Source of the DNA: Candidatus Aenigmatarchaeota archaeon
GTDB lineage: Archaea; EX4484-52; B79-G9
Direction: 5' to 3'
DNA length: 8,460 nt
Assembly: GCA_023142905.1 (NCBI GenBank)
Contig: JAGLIP010000029.1
Coordinates: 1 to 8,460 of the forward strand
The position numbers and the translations under genes were made by a program. Each line of letters starts with the position of its first letter. Within the stretch, counting starts at the first letter, position 1. The notes below the pieces were generated by a model. It searched no databases and was not told the DNA's origin. It saw only the letters and a list, made by a program, of their open reading frames with translations. This document shows, one piece after another, positions 1 to 6,585 of the stretch.

Positions 1-107
1 CGTCATATTTGAAAGAAATGGAACTTAGATATAACCACAGAAATGAAGACTTATATAAATTGATGTTTGACATAATATTTGATAAAATTGGTGCAGATTT
101 TCACTAA
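1..107 (+). pseudogene. C-terminal end of an IS transposase (IS1595/ISXO2-like), cut by the window edge
   Basis: Reading from base 3 to the TAA at 105-107 gives 34 residues with no internal stop. They include YLKEMELRYNHRNEDLYKLM and end in GADFH. The pattern YLKE-(F/L)-x-x-R-(Y/F)-N-x-R followed by a short amphipathic helix is what I recall for the extreme C-terminus of IS1595-family (ISXO2-like, DDE-type) transposases, whose last catalytic residue lies upstream, outside this window. The rest of the gene is off the left edge, so it cannot be judged whether the element is intact. The non-coding stretch after the stop contains IS-end-like inverted repeats, which fits. Family assignment is from memory of the motif. 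The coding nature of the frame is fairly clear. Confidence 0.6.
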
Positions 108-142
108 TCACCTAAATAATTACTTATTATTATGCTCTGTAG

Positions 143-262
143 GGTGCTATCTCACTAGTTTATAAATACAGCAATTATTCGCTAAATTGCCACAACATAT
201 AGTTTAGCAACCGGTAAGAACTATACAACCTATTGTGTGTGCAATATTTATGAGACAGCACC
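143..262. repeat. Inverted-repeat pair resembling insertion-sequence ends (120-bp interval)
   Basis: GGTGCTATCTCA at 143-154 and TGAGACAGCACC at 251-262 are reverse complements at 11 of 12 positions. ATAAATA occurs inward of each, at 162-168 on the left and, on the reverse strand, beginning just inside the right arm, so the similarity extends beyond the 12-mer. The right arm ends in CC with the transposase on its inner side, so base 262 is a plausible right end of the IS. The left arm points the other way, so the pair could instead bound a 120-bp MITE-like unit. The 8 bases outside each arm (CTCTGTAG and GAGCCAAT) do not match, so no target duplication supports a separate insertion. Confidence 0.45.
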
Positions 263-275
263 GAGCCAATTATTA

Positions 276-286
276 CTTATTTAAAC
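276..286 (+). promoter_or_regulatory. TATA-like box for the 311-583 membrane-protein gene
   Basis: CTTATTTAAAC is centred about 30 nt before the ATG at 311. The leader AATAAGAATT has no Shine-Dalgarno sequence, which fits a leaderless or very short-leader archaeal transcript. It lies just outside the IS-end-like repeat, so the gene may have its own promoter independent of the insertion. Confidence 0.5.
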
Positions 287-310
287 AATACCAACCAATA
301 AATAAGAATT

Positions 311-583
311 ATGGTCTATTTAACGATTATTTGGATAATTGCAGCGTTGGTTCCATTTGTTCTTTTGGGAAAAACCCCTAAAGGCATATATCTTTATGCC
401 GCAATAGGCGCATTTGCAGGAGCCATAACCGCAGCCCTTGGAGCCCCGTTTGGGTTTCAGGCAATAACCGCAGTGCATACAGGCGTATTGTACCTCCTCA
501 TAACAGAAACAGGCATTGAAAATTTCTTCTGGATTGTAATCGTCCTAAGCGAACTTCTGTTTTTTGGAGTGTATTATATATAA
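311..583 (+). CDS. Small integral membrane protein, unrecognised
   Basis: A 90-residue protein made almost entirely of hydrophobic segments. Likely membrane spans are at residues 2-19, 26-45, 48-64 and 71-89, with short polar links (KTPKG at 21-25, TETGIEN at 65-71). The middle, rich in Gly and Ala (GAFAGAITAALGAPFG), faintly recalls the membrane part of NfeD-like proteins, but no soluble OB-fold domain follows and I would not assign the family. The ATG at 311 is supported by a TATA-like box about 30 nt upstream. The stop TAA ends at 583, only 21 bp before the next gene's ATG, and the last codons contain that gene's probable TATA box. It could act with the beta-propeller protein, since they are adjacent in the same direction, but nothing proves it. 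Confidence 0.7.
   Translation: MVYLTIIWIIAALVPFVLLGKTPKGIYLYAAIGAFAGAITAALGAPFGFQAITAVHTGVLYLLITETGIENFFWIVIVLSELLFFGVYYI
572..582 (+). promoter_or_regulatory. TATA-like box for the beta-propeller gene, inside the preceding gene's 3' end
   Basis: TATTATATATA within the last codons of the membrane-protein gene is centred about 28 nt before the ATG at 605. That is the right distance for a leaderless transcript from this ATG, and it favours 605 over the GTG at 596. The propeller gene may therefore have its own promoter as well as read-through from upstream. Confidence 0.5.
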
Positions 584-604
584 TTATTACACTATGTGTA
601 TTTT

Positions 605-1897
605 ATGCCGGCAATAGACTTTACAAAAATTGGCGAAGGTGGGGGTGCATTTACACAACCCCTAATTCATAAAAACATCGCCTATTTCGGTGCATGCGAC
701 AAATATTTCTATGCCGTTGATACCGAAACAGGCGAAGAGCTTTGGAGCATTTTAACCGACGGAATAATAATGTCCTCCGCAGCACTTGAAGACGAAGTGC
801 TTTACATAGGTTGCTTTGACAACTGCCTTTATGCCATCTCATTAAAGGAAAAAGAAGTCTTATGGAAACTAAGAACCGACGGCATAATTGTTTCATCTCC
901 TGTTGTAAAAAACAACATAATTTATTTCGGCTCCTGTGATTCTTATGTTTATGCGGTTTCAACAAAAACACAGGAAACCTTATGGAAATTCAGGACAGAA
1001 AATGAAGTCCAGGGCGATGTTACAATTGATGGTAACGCGTGTTACTTCAGCTCAACAGACAATTACATTTACTGCCTAACACTTAAAGGCATTCTTGTAT
1101 GGAAATATCGCGCAGGCGGCGAATTTCTTATAGGCGCGCCCGCAATCTCAGACCAAGTAGTTTACGCCGCAGCATCAGATGGATACCTTTATGCGCTTGA
1201 CAAAAACACAGGAGAATTAAAATGGAAATTCTTATCCGGAGGAGAAGCATACAACTGCATTGAAGTTGATGAAAAAAATGTTTATTTCGGAAGCCGTGAC
1301 AGATACCTATACGCACTTGACAAAAACACGGGAGAGCTTATCTGGAAGTTCCGGGCAAATCAGGGAATGGCAGTAAAGCCAACAATCACAGACATACTTT
1401 ACATCGGTTCAGATAAATTATACGCTCTTGATAAAAAAGGGACCGTACTTTGGACGCACAAAACATCTGAAACAGAAGACCCCCTTTCTTTCTGCAGGAG
1501 CCCTGCGATACACAACAAAAAACTTTACTTTACTTCCTTTGACGGGCACCTAAGATGCCTTGACATGGATGGCAGCTTAATCTGGGCTTTTAAAACCAAA
1601 TCATCTAAAACCGTAAAACTTTCACAGGGTGCAATAACAAGCATGTCCTGGTGGACTGAAAAACAGTTCTCTGTTTTTGAGGAAGAGCATTCTTTTGCAC
1701 CTGCAGAGCCATACCCCATTCTTACAAGATACGGAACAGATGCGCTTACAGAACTTGAAGACACAATTGAAAACAAGTACATTGACATTAAAAACCCATA
1801 CCTTAAAGACAAAAAATATCTAGAAATAACTTCACCATACACCGAAAAGAAAAACACAGAAAACACAAACAAATGGAAAAAGGTTTTTGGGATTTAA
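605..1897 (+). CDS. PQQ-like beta-propeller repeat protein, eight repeats, cytoplasmic
   Basis: A 430-residue protein built of PQQ-type beta-propeller repeats with the signature Y-(F/I)-G-x-x-D-x-x-x-Y-A-(L/V)-D-x-x-T-G-E-x-x-W. Repeat-closing Trp residues fall at about 47, 87, 127, 166, 207, 247, 283 and 327, so the period is close to 40 and there are eight blades. Blades 5 and 6 are the most canonical (YLYALDKNTGEL occurs twice). Blade 7 is shortened and blade 8 is the most divergent. There is no signal peptide or membrane span, so unlike periplasmic PQQ dehydrogenases or BamB it is probably cytoplasmic. No catalytic residues of a quinoprotein dehydrogenase are recognisable, and a scaffold or ligand-binding role is the safer inference. 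About 95 C-terminal residues, including SWWTEKQ and a very charged Lys/Asn/Thr-rich tail, lie outside the repeats. An in-frame GTG at 596 would add three residues, but the ATG at 605 fits the TATA spacing better. The TAA directly abuts the stop codon of the convergent UbiA gene. Confidence 0.85.
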   Translation: MPAIDFTKIGEGGGAFTQPLIHKNIAYFGACDKYFYAVDTETGEELWSILTDGIIMSSAALEDEVLYIGCFDNCLYAISLKEKEVLWKLRTDGIIVSSPVVKNNIIYFGSCDSYVYAVSTKTQETLWKFRTENEVQGDVTIDGNACYFSSTDNYIYCLTLKGILVWKYRAGGEFLIGAPAISDQVVYAAASDGYLYALDKNTGELKWKFLSGGEAYNCIEVDEKNVYFGSRDRYLYALDKNTGELIWKFRANQGMAVKPTITDILYIGSDKLYALDKKGTVLWTHKTSETEDPLSFCRSPAIHNKKLYFTSFDGHLRCLDMDGSLIWAFKTKSSKTVKLSQGAITSMSWWTEKQFSVFEEEHSFAPAEPYPILTRYGTDALTELEDTIENKYIDIKNPYLKDKKYLEITSPYTEKKNTENTNKWKKVFGI

Positions 1898-2761
1898 TCA
1901 AAACAGAAACCCGAGAACCAAACAAACATCAAACAACGCCAACAAAAAAGATCCTTTATACATCTCTTTTTTCTCATCCATTATTTTATAATTTTTATAC
2001 CAATTAAGAAGAAAAAGAAAACCAAAAACATACAAGGGAAACATAAACAAAAGCATTGTTTTTCTAAAATATCCATACCCCGCAGAAAAAAGAATTGTTA
2101 TTGCAGAAAATGTAATAATAACGAAAATGTACTTAAAAACATTTTTCTTGCCCAACACACAGGTAAATGTTTTGTAGTTCCTTTCTTTATCTTCCTCATC
2201 CTGATATAATTGCGTCAATGGATATCCTGCAGCCCAGATAAAAGAAATAACCACCAATACCAAAAACATCGAAAGTGATAATTCAATATTCAAAAGAGCA
2301 TAACCGGCATAAGTTGTTAGAACCCCATAACCCAGAAAATTAACAAATACATCAAATCCTGCTTTCTCCTTCCATCTAAACGGCGGAACAGAATACAATA
2401 CAGACAAAATAAAACAAACAAAATATGCGGAAAAAAAGCGATAATTTACAAATGCGCTTCCAAAAAGTCCAATCAATAAAAACAAAACAGCATAAATATG
2501 CAGATATTTCGGAACTTTAGGCGGATTATCCAACCATCCTATATCCCCTTTATCGTTATCATAATACGAATTAATGGCCATAGTTCCTCCATTCAAAAAG
2601 ACAACCCATAAAACCGCGCCAAAAATAATAGTTCCAAAATTCAAAACAGAGATACCGCTAATTAATAAGCCCAAAAACAAACCGGAAATCATATGTAAAA
2701 AAATTATAGGAAAAAAAAGAGGCCTTAAATGCAACAGATAGGACTTTAATTTAGAAGCCAT
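1898..2761 (-). CDS. UbiA-family polyprenyltransferase
   Basis: Integral membrane prenyltransferase of 287 residues from the chosen ATG, the usual length for UbiA proteins, with roughly eight or nine hydrophobic spans. Seen in order are LLHLRP near the N-terminus (the conserved arginine-proline of the family), the first Asp-rich motif NSYYDNDKGD at 64-73, the family hallmark YSVPPFRWK at 123-131, and the second Asp-rich motif TQLYQDEED at 183-191 followed by TFTCVLGKKN. The two Asp motifs hold Mg-diphosphate of the prenyl donor in known UbiA enzymes. The acceptor cannot be told from sequence: quinone, heme, archaeal ether-lipid and carotenoid enzymes share the fold. The QLYQDEED form and the PPKVPKYLH segment after the first motif differ from the usual NRPIPSG-type lipid enzymes. 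The open frame extends to 2821, but the 20 extra residues are Cys/Asn-rich and unlike the family. The ATG at 2761 has a TATA box 27 nt upstream, so it is preferred. Confidence 0.85.
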   Translation of the reverse strand: MASKLKSYLLHLRPLFFPIIFLHMISGLFLGLLISGISVLNFGTIIFGAVLWVVFLNGGTMAINSYYDNDKGDIGWLDNPPKVPKYLHIYAVLFLLIGLFGSAFVNYRFFSAYFVCFILSVLYSVPPFRWKEKAGFDVFVNFLGYGVLTTYAGYALLNIELSLSMFLVLVVISFIWAAGYPLTQLYQDEEDKERNYKTFTCVLGKKNVFKYIFVIITFSAITILFSAGYGYFRKTMLLFMFPLYVFGFLFLLNWYKNYKIMDEKKEMYKGSFLLALFDVCLVLGFLF

Positions 2762-2872
2762 ACAACATATAGCATAAAACACATTTATATTATTGGTGGT
2801 GCTTCGCCAGAAACAGAACATATTATAAAAAGCGAAATCAAAGACACCGGGGGGAAAGTTTTTAGGGCTTAA
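2750..2872 (+). pseudogene. Possible remnant of a CWB2 (cell-wall-binding repeat 2)-like protein, C-terminal piece
   Basis: On the + strand the frame is open from 2750 to a TAA at 2870-2872 and reads KHIYIIGGASPETEH, then IIKSEIKDTGGKVFRA, then stop. The order of hydrophobic strand, Gly-Gly, helix ending ELK-like, Gly, then KV-x-R recalls the C-terminal half of the CWB2 domain (IYIVGG...E.EIK..G.KV.RI), from memory of the family. No ATG, GTG or TTG starts it in a useful position, and a stop at 2747-2749 closes the frame inside the UbiA gene. It is therefore most likely a truncated leftover rather than a working gene. Its TAA overlaps the TAA of the convergent 156-residue gene within one TTAA (2869-2872). 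The UbiA promoter lies inside it. Coincidental open frame is the alternative, since 41 codons is short. Confidence 0.35.
2783..2793 (-). promoter_or_regulatory. TATA-like box for the UbiA-family gene
   Basis: On the minus strand this reads ATAATATAAAT, centred about 27 nt upstream of the ATG at 2761. The intervening bases end in TATGTTGT directly before ATG, with no Shine-Dalgarno sequence. The spacing matches a leaderless archaeal transcript and decides the start at 2761 rather than at 2821. Confidence 0.55.
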
Positions 2873-3339
2873 AAATATTTTTCATACCCACAATGCCGAT
2901 TTACAACTATTGCAATGGCTTCAGGACGATATTTCAATAACCGCTTTGCATCAATTCTGCCTTCTTCTTTAACAATCTTTTCTAGTTCCTCTATTTGAGA
3001 ATCTATCCCAAAAAGATTAAAAGGACGCGCCTTTGGCTTTTTAATGCTTTCCTTTCCTAAAAGAATTCGCTGATAAATCTCATTAGTATCTAAATATTCC
3101 AAAAAGCGCATCCTTAATTCCTGATTTCCTTCCAGACTTTTTACCGTTTTTTTAGTATGCTCAACATATGCAATACTTAATTTTTTCTCACCGCAGAATA
3201 AAATATAACGACGGTTTTTCGTATTAAAATTTATTTTTACATCTTCGCCAAAAACATCCCGAAAAAAATCATAAACATTCGAAAAACCAAATGTTAAATG
3301 ATCATTTAAATCAATACAATATTTTTTTCGCAAATTCAT
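2869..3339 (-). CDS. Unrecognised 156-residue soluble protein, downstream of carB
   Basis: I do not recognise a family. The protein is Lys/Glu/Arg-rich with no signal peptide or membrane span. The N-terminal half alternates short hydrophobic strands and helices (LTFGFSNVYDFFRDVFG at 15-31; RRYILFCGEKKLSIAYVE at 43-60). The C-terminal half has a probable amphipathic helix (IEELEKIVKEEGRIDAKRLL near 116-135) and ends RPEAIAIVVNRHCGYEKYF. Start: ATG at 3339, with a GTTTAAAATATTG stretch just upstream and a weak AATTAAAG box about 27 nt upstream, so it may have its own promoter. It lies 42 bp after the carB stop in the same direction, so co-transcription is also possible. Ordinary composition for this window and lack of internal stops support a real gene. 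Confidence 0.65.
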   Translation of the reverse strand: MNLRKKYCIDLNDHLTFGFSNVYDFFRDVFGEDVKINFNTKNRRYILFCGEKKLSIAYVEHTKKTVKSLEGNQELRMRFLEYLDTNEIYQRILLGKESIKKPKARPFNLFGIDSQIEELEKIVKEEGRIDAKRLLKYRPEAIAIVVNRHCGYEKYF

Positions 3340-3353
3340 ACAATATTTTAAAC

Positions 3354-3360
3354 AAAAAAA
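3354..3360 (-). terminator. Possible U-rich terminator after carB
   Basis: The 42-bp gap after carB carries a run of seven A on the + strand, that is seven T on the coding (minus) strand, about 21 nt past the stop codon. Archaeal transcription often ends at such T runs without a hairpin. It also lies between a weak TATA-like element and the start of the 156-residue gene, so it may instead be part of that leader. Confidence 0.3.
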
Positions 3361-3381
3361 CTTTAATTTGTTGTTACTTGT

Positions 3382-6300
3382 TTAAGAAGCAAACTTCGAA
3401 AGCTCAACAACAAATGACCGTTCGTGCTCTTTTTTGATTGCTAAAACAAGCGCAAAGAAAAGCTCAAGATTAGATAACAAAGGGATATTGTAATTCACAG
3501 TTGCCCGTCTTAAAAGATACCCGTCTTCCATCTCTTCTTTTGGTTCGTTTGCGTGGGGGATATTAACGACAATATCTATTTTCTTATTCACGATGCAGTC
3601 AAGTATATTATTTTTTTCTTTCACCCTTGCTTTATGGACTTCCTGAACCGATAAACCGTTTTCTTTCATAAATGCCGCAGTCCCCGGAGTTGCCAAAAAT
3701 GAAAAACCAATAGAACTAAGCACCCGCAAATCCTCAAGAACTTTTCCGCGAATTTCATTCGGCAAAGATATTGCGATTCTGGCACCCCCTAAAGGTATAT
3801 CAATTCCTGCAGACCTCATAGCAGTTATCAAAGTTTCTGAAAAATCCTTTCCCATGCATGCAACTTCGCCCGTGGACGCCATCTCAATACCTAAAACCGG
3901 ATCAGCGCCATAAAGGCGCATAAATGAAAATTGCGGCACTTTAATGCCTATATGATTTATTTTTGGAGTTACCGTGCATAAAAGATTCTGCCCCAAAATA
4001 ACATTTGTAGCAACCTCAATCAAATTAATCCCTACAACCTTGCTTACAAACGGCATGCTTCGTGATGCGCGCAAATTGCACTCAATCACATAGACCCCAT
4101 CACCTAAAACAAGATACTGTATGTTGAATGGGCCTTTTATGTGAAGATTTGTCGCAATTCTTTTTGTCGCATCATCTATTGTTGCAAGTGCTTTTTTGCT
4201 TATGGTCTGTGTAGGAATCACAATTGTCGCATCCCCTGAATGAACACCTGCGTTCTCTATATGCTCGGCAATAGCACCAATAAGAACATTTTTCCCATCG
4301 CAAACCCCGTCAACTTCCACTTCCCTTGCTCCTGACATGAATTTAGATACAACAACAGGATGCTTTTTTGACACAGTTGTTGCGTCTTTTATATACTGCT
4401 CAAGCTCACTCTCGCTATGTACTATATTCATGGCAGCGCCTGAAAGGACATACGACGGGCGCACAATAACCGGATAACCGCATTTTCTCGCAAACTCTTT
4501 TGCCTTTGTAATGCTTGCCGCATCGCACCACACAGGCTGCCCGATTCCCAAAGTATCAAGAAGCGCGCTGAATTTAGCCCTGTCTTCCGCACGGTCAATG
4601 TCTTTCGGATGCGTGCCTAAAACATTTACGCCCCTGTCATGCAATTGAAGCGCAATATTATTAGGCCTCTGCCCCCCAAAGGAAACAATTACACCCATCG
4701 GGTTCTCCTTTTCGCAAATATCAAGCACAGTCTCTAAATTAAGGTCTTCAAAATAAAGCTTGTCAGGAATGTCATAATCCGTAGATACTGTTTCCGGATT
4801 GTGGTTTATCATGATTGTTGTCTTATTGTTGCTTTTTGCACCCCATATGCCATGAACCGAACACCAGTCAAATTCAACTGACGAGCCTATCCTGTATGTG
4901 CCGCTTCCAAGAACAATAACTTTGTTGTTTCGTTCAAAATCAACATCATCAACAGCGCCATTATATGTCAGATAAAGATAATTTGTTTTTGCAGGCCACT
5001 CTGCTGCAAGCGTATCTATTCTTTTGACAAAAGGTACAATCCCTTTTGATTTTCTTAAAAGCCTAATCTCATCTTCTGTTTTTCCGGAAATATTGGCAAT
5101 CTGCGCATCTGAAAAACCGTGCTTTTTTGCTTTTTCAATACAGAACCCATCATCCTGCTTTATTTCTTTTTCAATATCAATTATATTTTTTATTTTCTCT
5201 AAAAACCAATTATCTATTTTTGAAAGATTATGAATTTTATCAGTTGTATATCCGCGCTTGTAGGCTGCCGCAACATAAAAAAGCCGCTCATCTGTAGGAT
5301 TTAAAAGAATATCATCAATCCCGACAAGTGCCTCCTCGTTATTTCCAACAACACCCGAATATGATTCATCCACCATCCGTACAGCTTTTTGAAGCGCTTC
5401 TTCAAATTTGCGGCCAATTGCCATTACTTCCCCCACAGATTTCATCTGCGTCCCTATACGATTATCAACATTCTTGAATTTCTTTAAATCCCATCGCGGA
5501 AACTTCACAACAACATAATCTAATGCCGGCTCAAAACATGCTGTGGTAACACCCGTTACCTGATTCTTGAGTTCAGATAAATTCGCACCCAGGCAAAGCT
5601 TTGTTGCAACAAAGGCGATTGGGTATCCTGTTGCTTTTGATGCAAGAGCGCTTGAGCGGGACAGTCTCGGATTGACCTCAATCACCCTGTATTCAAAAGT
5701 GTCCGGATTCAGCGCAAACTGTATGTTGCACTCCCCTACAACACCTAAAAAACGGATTGCCTTTAGGGAAATATCGCGAAGCGCATGATATTCCTTATTG
5801 TTCAAAGTCTGTGACGGCGCAACAACAATAGACTCGCCCGTGTGAACACCTACCGGATCTAAGTTCTCCATATTGCATATGATTATGCAATTGTCATGGA
5901 CATCCCTCATAACCTCGTATTCAAGTTCTTTCCAGCCAGAAACAGACTCTTCAACAAGAATCTGGCCAATAGCTGAAGCACTTAATCCAACACTTGCAAT
6001 CTCTTCAAGCTCTTCTTTTGTCTTTGCAACACCGCTCCCAAGCCCTCCGAGAGTAAAGGCTGCCCGGACAATTACAGGATATCCTATATTTTCTGCAACA
6101 TCAATAGCTTCAGTAACCGTTGTTACCGCAGTGCTCCGGCACACATCAATATTTGCGGCATCCATCGCTTGCTTAAAAAGTTCCCTGTCTTCGGTTGTTT
6201 GTATTGTATCCGGCTGTGTGCCTAAAACCCGAATTCCGTACTTTTCAAGAATCCCTCTTTTTACAAGCTCCATCCCGCAGTTAAGGGCAGTCTGACCCCC

Positions 6301-6585
6301 CACATTAAGAAGAATTGAATCCGGCCGCTCTTTTTCTATTATTCTAAGAACAACATCCGCAGTCACAGGAAGCAAGTATATTTTTGAAGCCATTTTAGGG
6401 TCTGTCTGAATTGTGGCAATGTTCGGGTTCACAAGAACCGTCTCAATGCCTTCCTCTTTTAGTGCCTTTAAGGCCTGGCTTCCTGAAAAATCAAACTCTC
6501 CGGCTTCCCCTATTTTAATCGCGCCGCTCCCTAAAACAAGAACTTTTTTTACATTCAAATGCCCATTATCAATAAATTCAATCAT
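3382..6585 (-). CDS. carB: Carbamoyl-phosphate synthase large (synthetase) subunit
   Basis: Full-length, 1067 residues, close to the E. coli protein (about 1073). It makes carbamoyl phosphate from bicarbonate, ammonia delivered by CarA, and two ATP. Two homologous synthetase halves are present. The first runs from VLVLGSGAIKIGEAGEFD at 15-32, with ATP-grasp VIVRAAFTLGGLGSG at 171-185 and metal-binding E303, N305 and R307 in VIEVNPRLSRSSALASK. The second runs from VIVLGSGTYRIGSSVEFDW at 556-574, with IVRPSYVLSGAAMN at 707-720 and E835, N837 and R839 in VIECNLRASRS. The oligomerisation region lies between, at about 400-550. The MGS-like regulatory domain is at about 935-1067 (FLATPGTAAF at 963-972). 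Many segments match the eukaryotic CAD/CPS1 and Bacteroidetes type: CNMENLDPVGVHTGES, VGECNIQFAL, PRWDLKKF, LLDTLGIGQPVW. The ATG overlaps the carA stop by 8 nt. A GGGG at 6593-6596, 7 nt before the start, may serve as ribosome-binding site. Confidence 0.97.
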   Translation of the reverse strand: MIEFIDNGHLNVKKVLVLGSGAIKIGEAGEFDFSGSQALKALKEEGIETVLVNPNIATIQTDPKMASKIYLLPVTADVVLRIIEKERPDSILLNVGGQTALNCGMELVKRGILEKYGIRVLGTQPDTIQTTEDRELFKQAMDAANIDVCRSTAVTTVTEAIDVAENIGYPVIVRAAFTLGGLGSGVAKTKEELEEIASVGLSASAIGQILVEESVSGWKELEYEVMRDVHDNCIIICNMENLDPVGVHTGESIVVAPSQTLNNKEYHALRDISLKAIRFLGVVGECNIQFALNPDTFEYRVIEVNPRLSRSSALASKATGYPIAFVATKLCLGANLSELKNQVTGVTTACFEPALDYVVVKFPRWDLKKFKNVDNRIGTQMKSVGEVMAIGRKFEEALQKAVRMVDESYSGVVGNNEEALVGIDDILLNPTDERLFYVAAAYKRGYTTDKIHNLSKIDNWFLEKIKNIIDIEKEIKQDDGFCIEKAKKHGFSDAQIANISGKTEDEIRLLRKSKGIVPFVKRIDTLAAEWPAKTNYLYLTYNGAVDDVDFERNNKVIVLGSGTYRIGSSVEFDWCSVHGIWGAKSNNKTTIMINHNPETVSTDYDIPDKLYFEDLNLETVLDICEKENPMGVIVSFGGQRPNNIALQLHDRGVNVLGTHPKDIDRAEDRAKFSALLDTLGIGQPVWCDAASITKAKEFARKCGYPVIVRPSYVLSGAAMNIVHSESELEQYIKDATTVSKKHPVVVSKFMSGAREVEVDGVCDGKNVLIGAIAEHIENAGVHSGDATIVIPTQTISKKALATIDDATKRIATNLHIKGPFNIQYLVLGDGVYVIECNLRASRSMPFVSKVVGINLIEVATNVILGQNLLCTVTPKINHIGIKVPQFSFMRLYGADPVLGIEMASTGEVACMGKDFSETLITAMRSAGIDIPLGGARIAISLPNEIRGKVLEDLRVLSSIGFSFLATPGTAAFMKENGLSVQEVHKARVKEKNNILDCIVNKKIDIVVNIPHANEPKEEMEDGYLLRRATVNYNIPLLSNLELFFALVLAIKKEHERSFVVELSKFAS

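Larger units (their letters stand above)
108..310. other. Non-coding stretch between the transposase tail and the membrane-protein gene
   Basis: No convincing reading frame is seen in these 203 bases. They hold a pair of IS-end-like inverted repeats (143-154 and 251-262) and, between them, a small hairpin whose arms 181-188 and 201-208 pair with one G-T wobble around a 12-base loop. A TTACTTATT direct repeat lies at 120-128 and 274-282, and the promoter of the next gene is at the right end. The most economical reading is the 3' end of the insertion sequence followed by host DNA. Confidence 0.5.

Noticed and set aside
1525..1872. 115-codon open frame on the minus strand inside the propeller gene
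   Set aside because: It is antisense to a clear repeat protein and shows no recognisable domain.
2762..2821. Twenty-residue N-terminal extension of the UbiA protein up to the ATG at 2821
   Set aside because: The residues are Cys/Asn-rich and unlike UbiA N-termini, and a well-placed TATA box points to the ATG at 2761.
5873..6295. 140-codon open frame on the + strand inside carB
   Set aside because: It lies entirely antisense to a highly conserved carB region. It is Ser/Thr-rich shadow sequence without promoter or family features.
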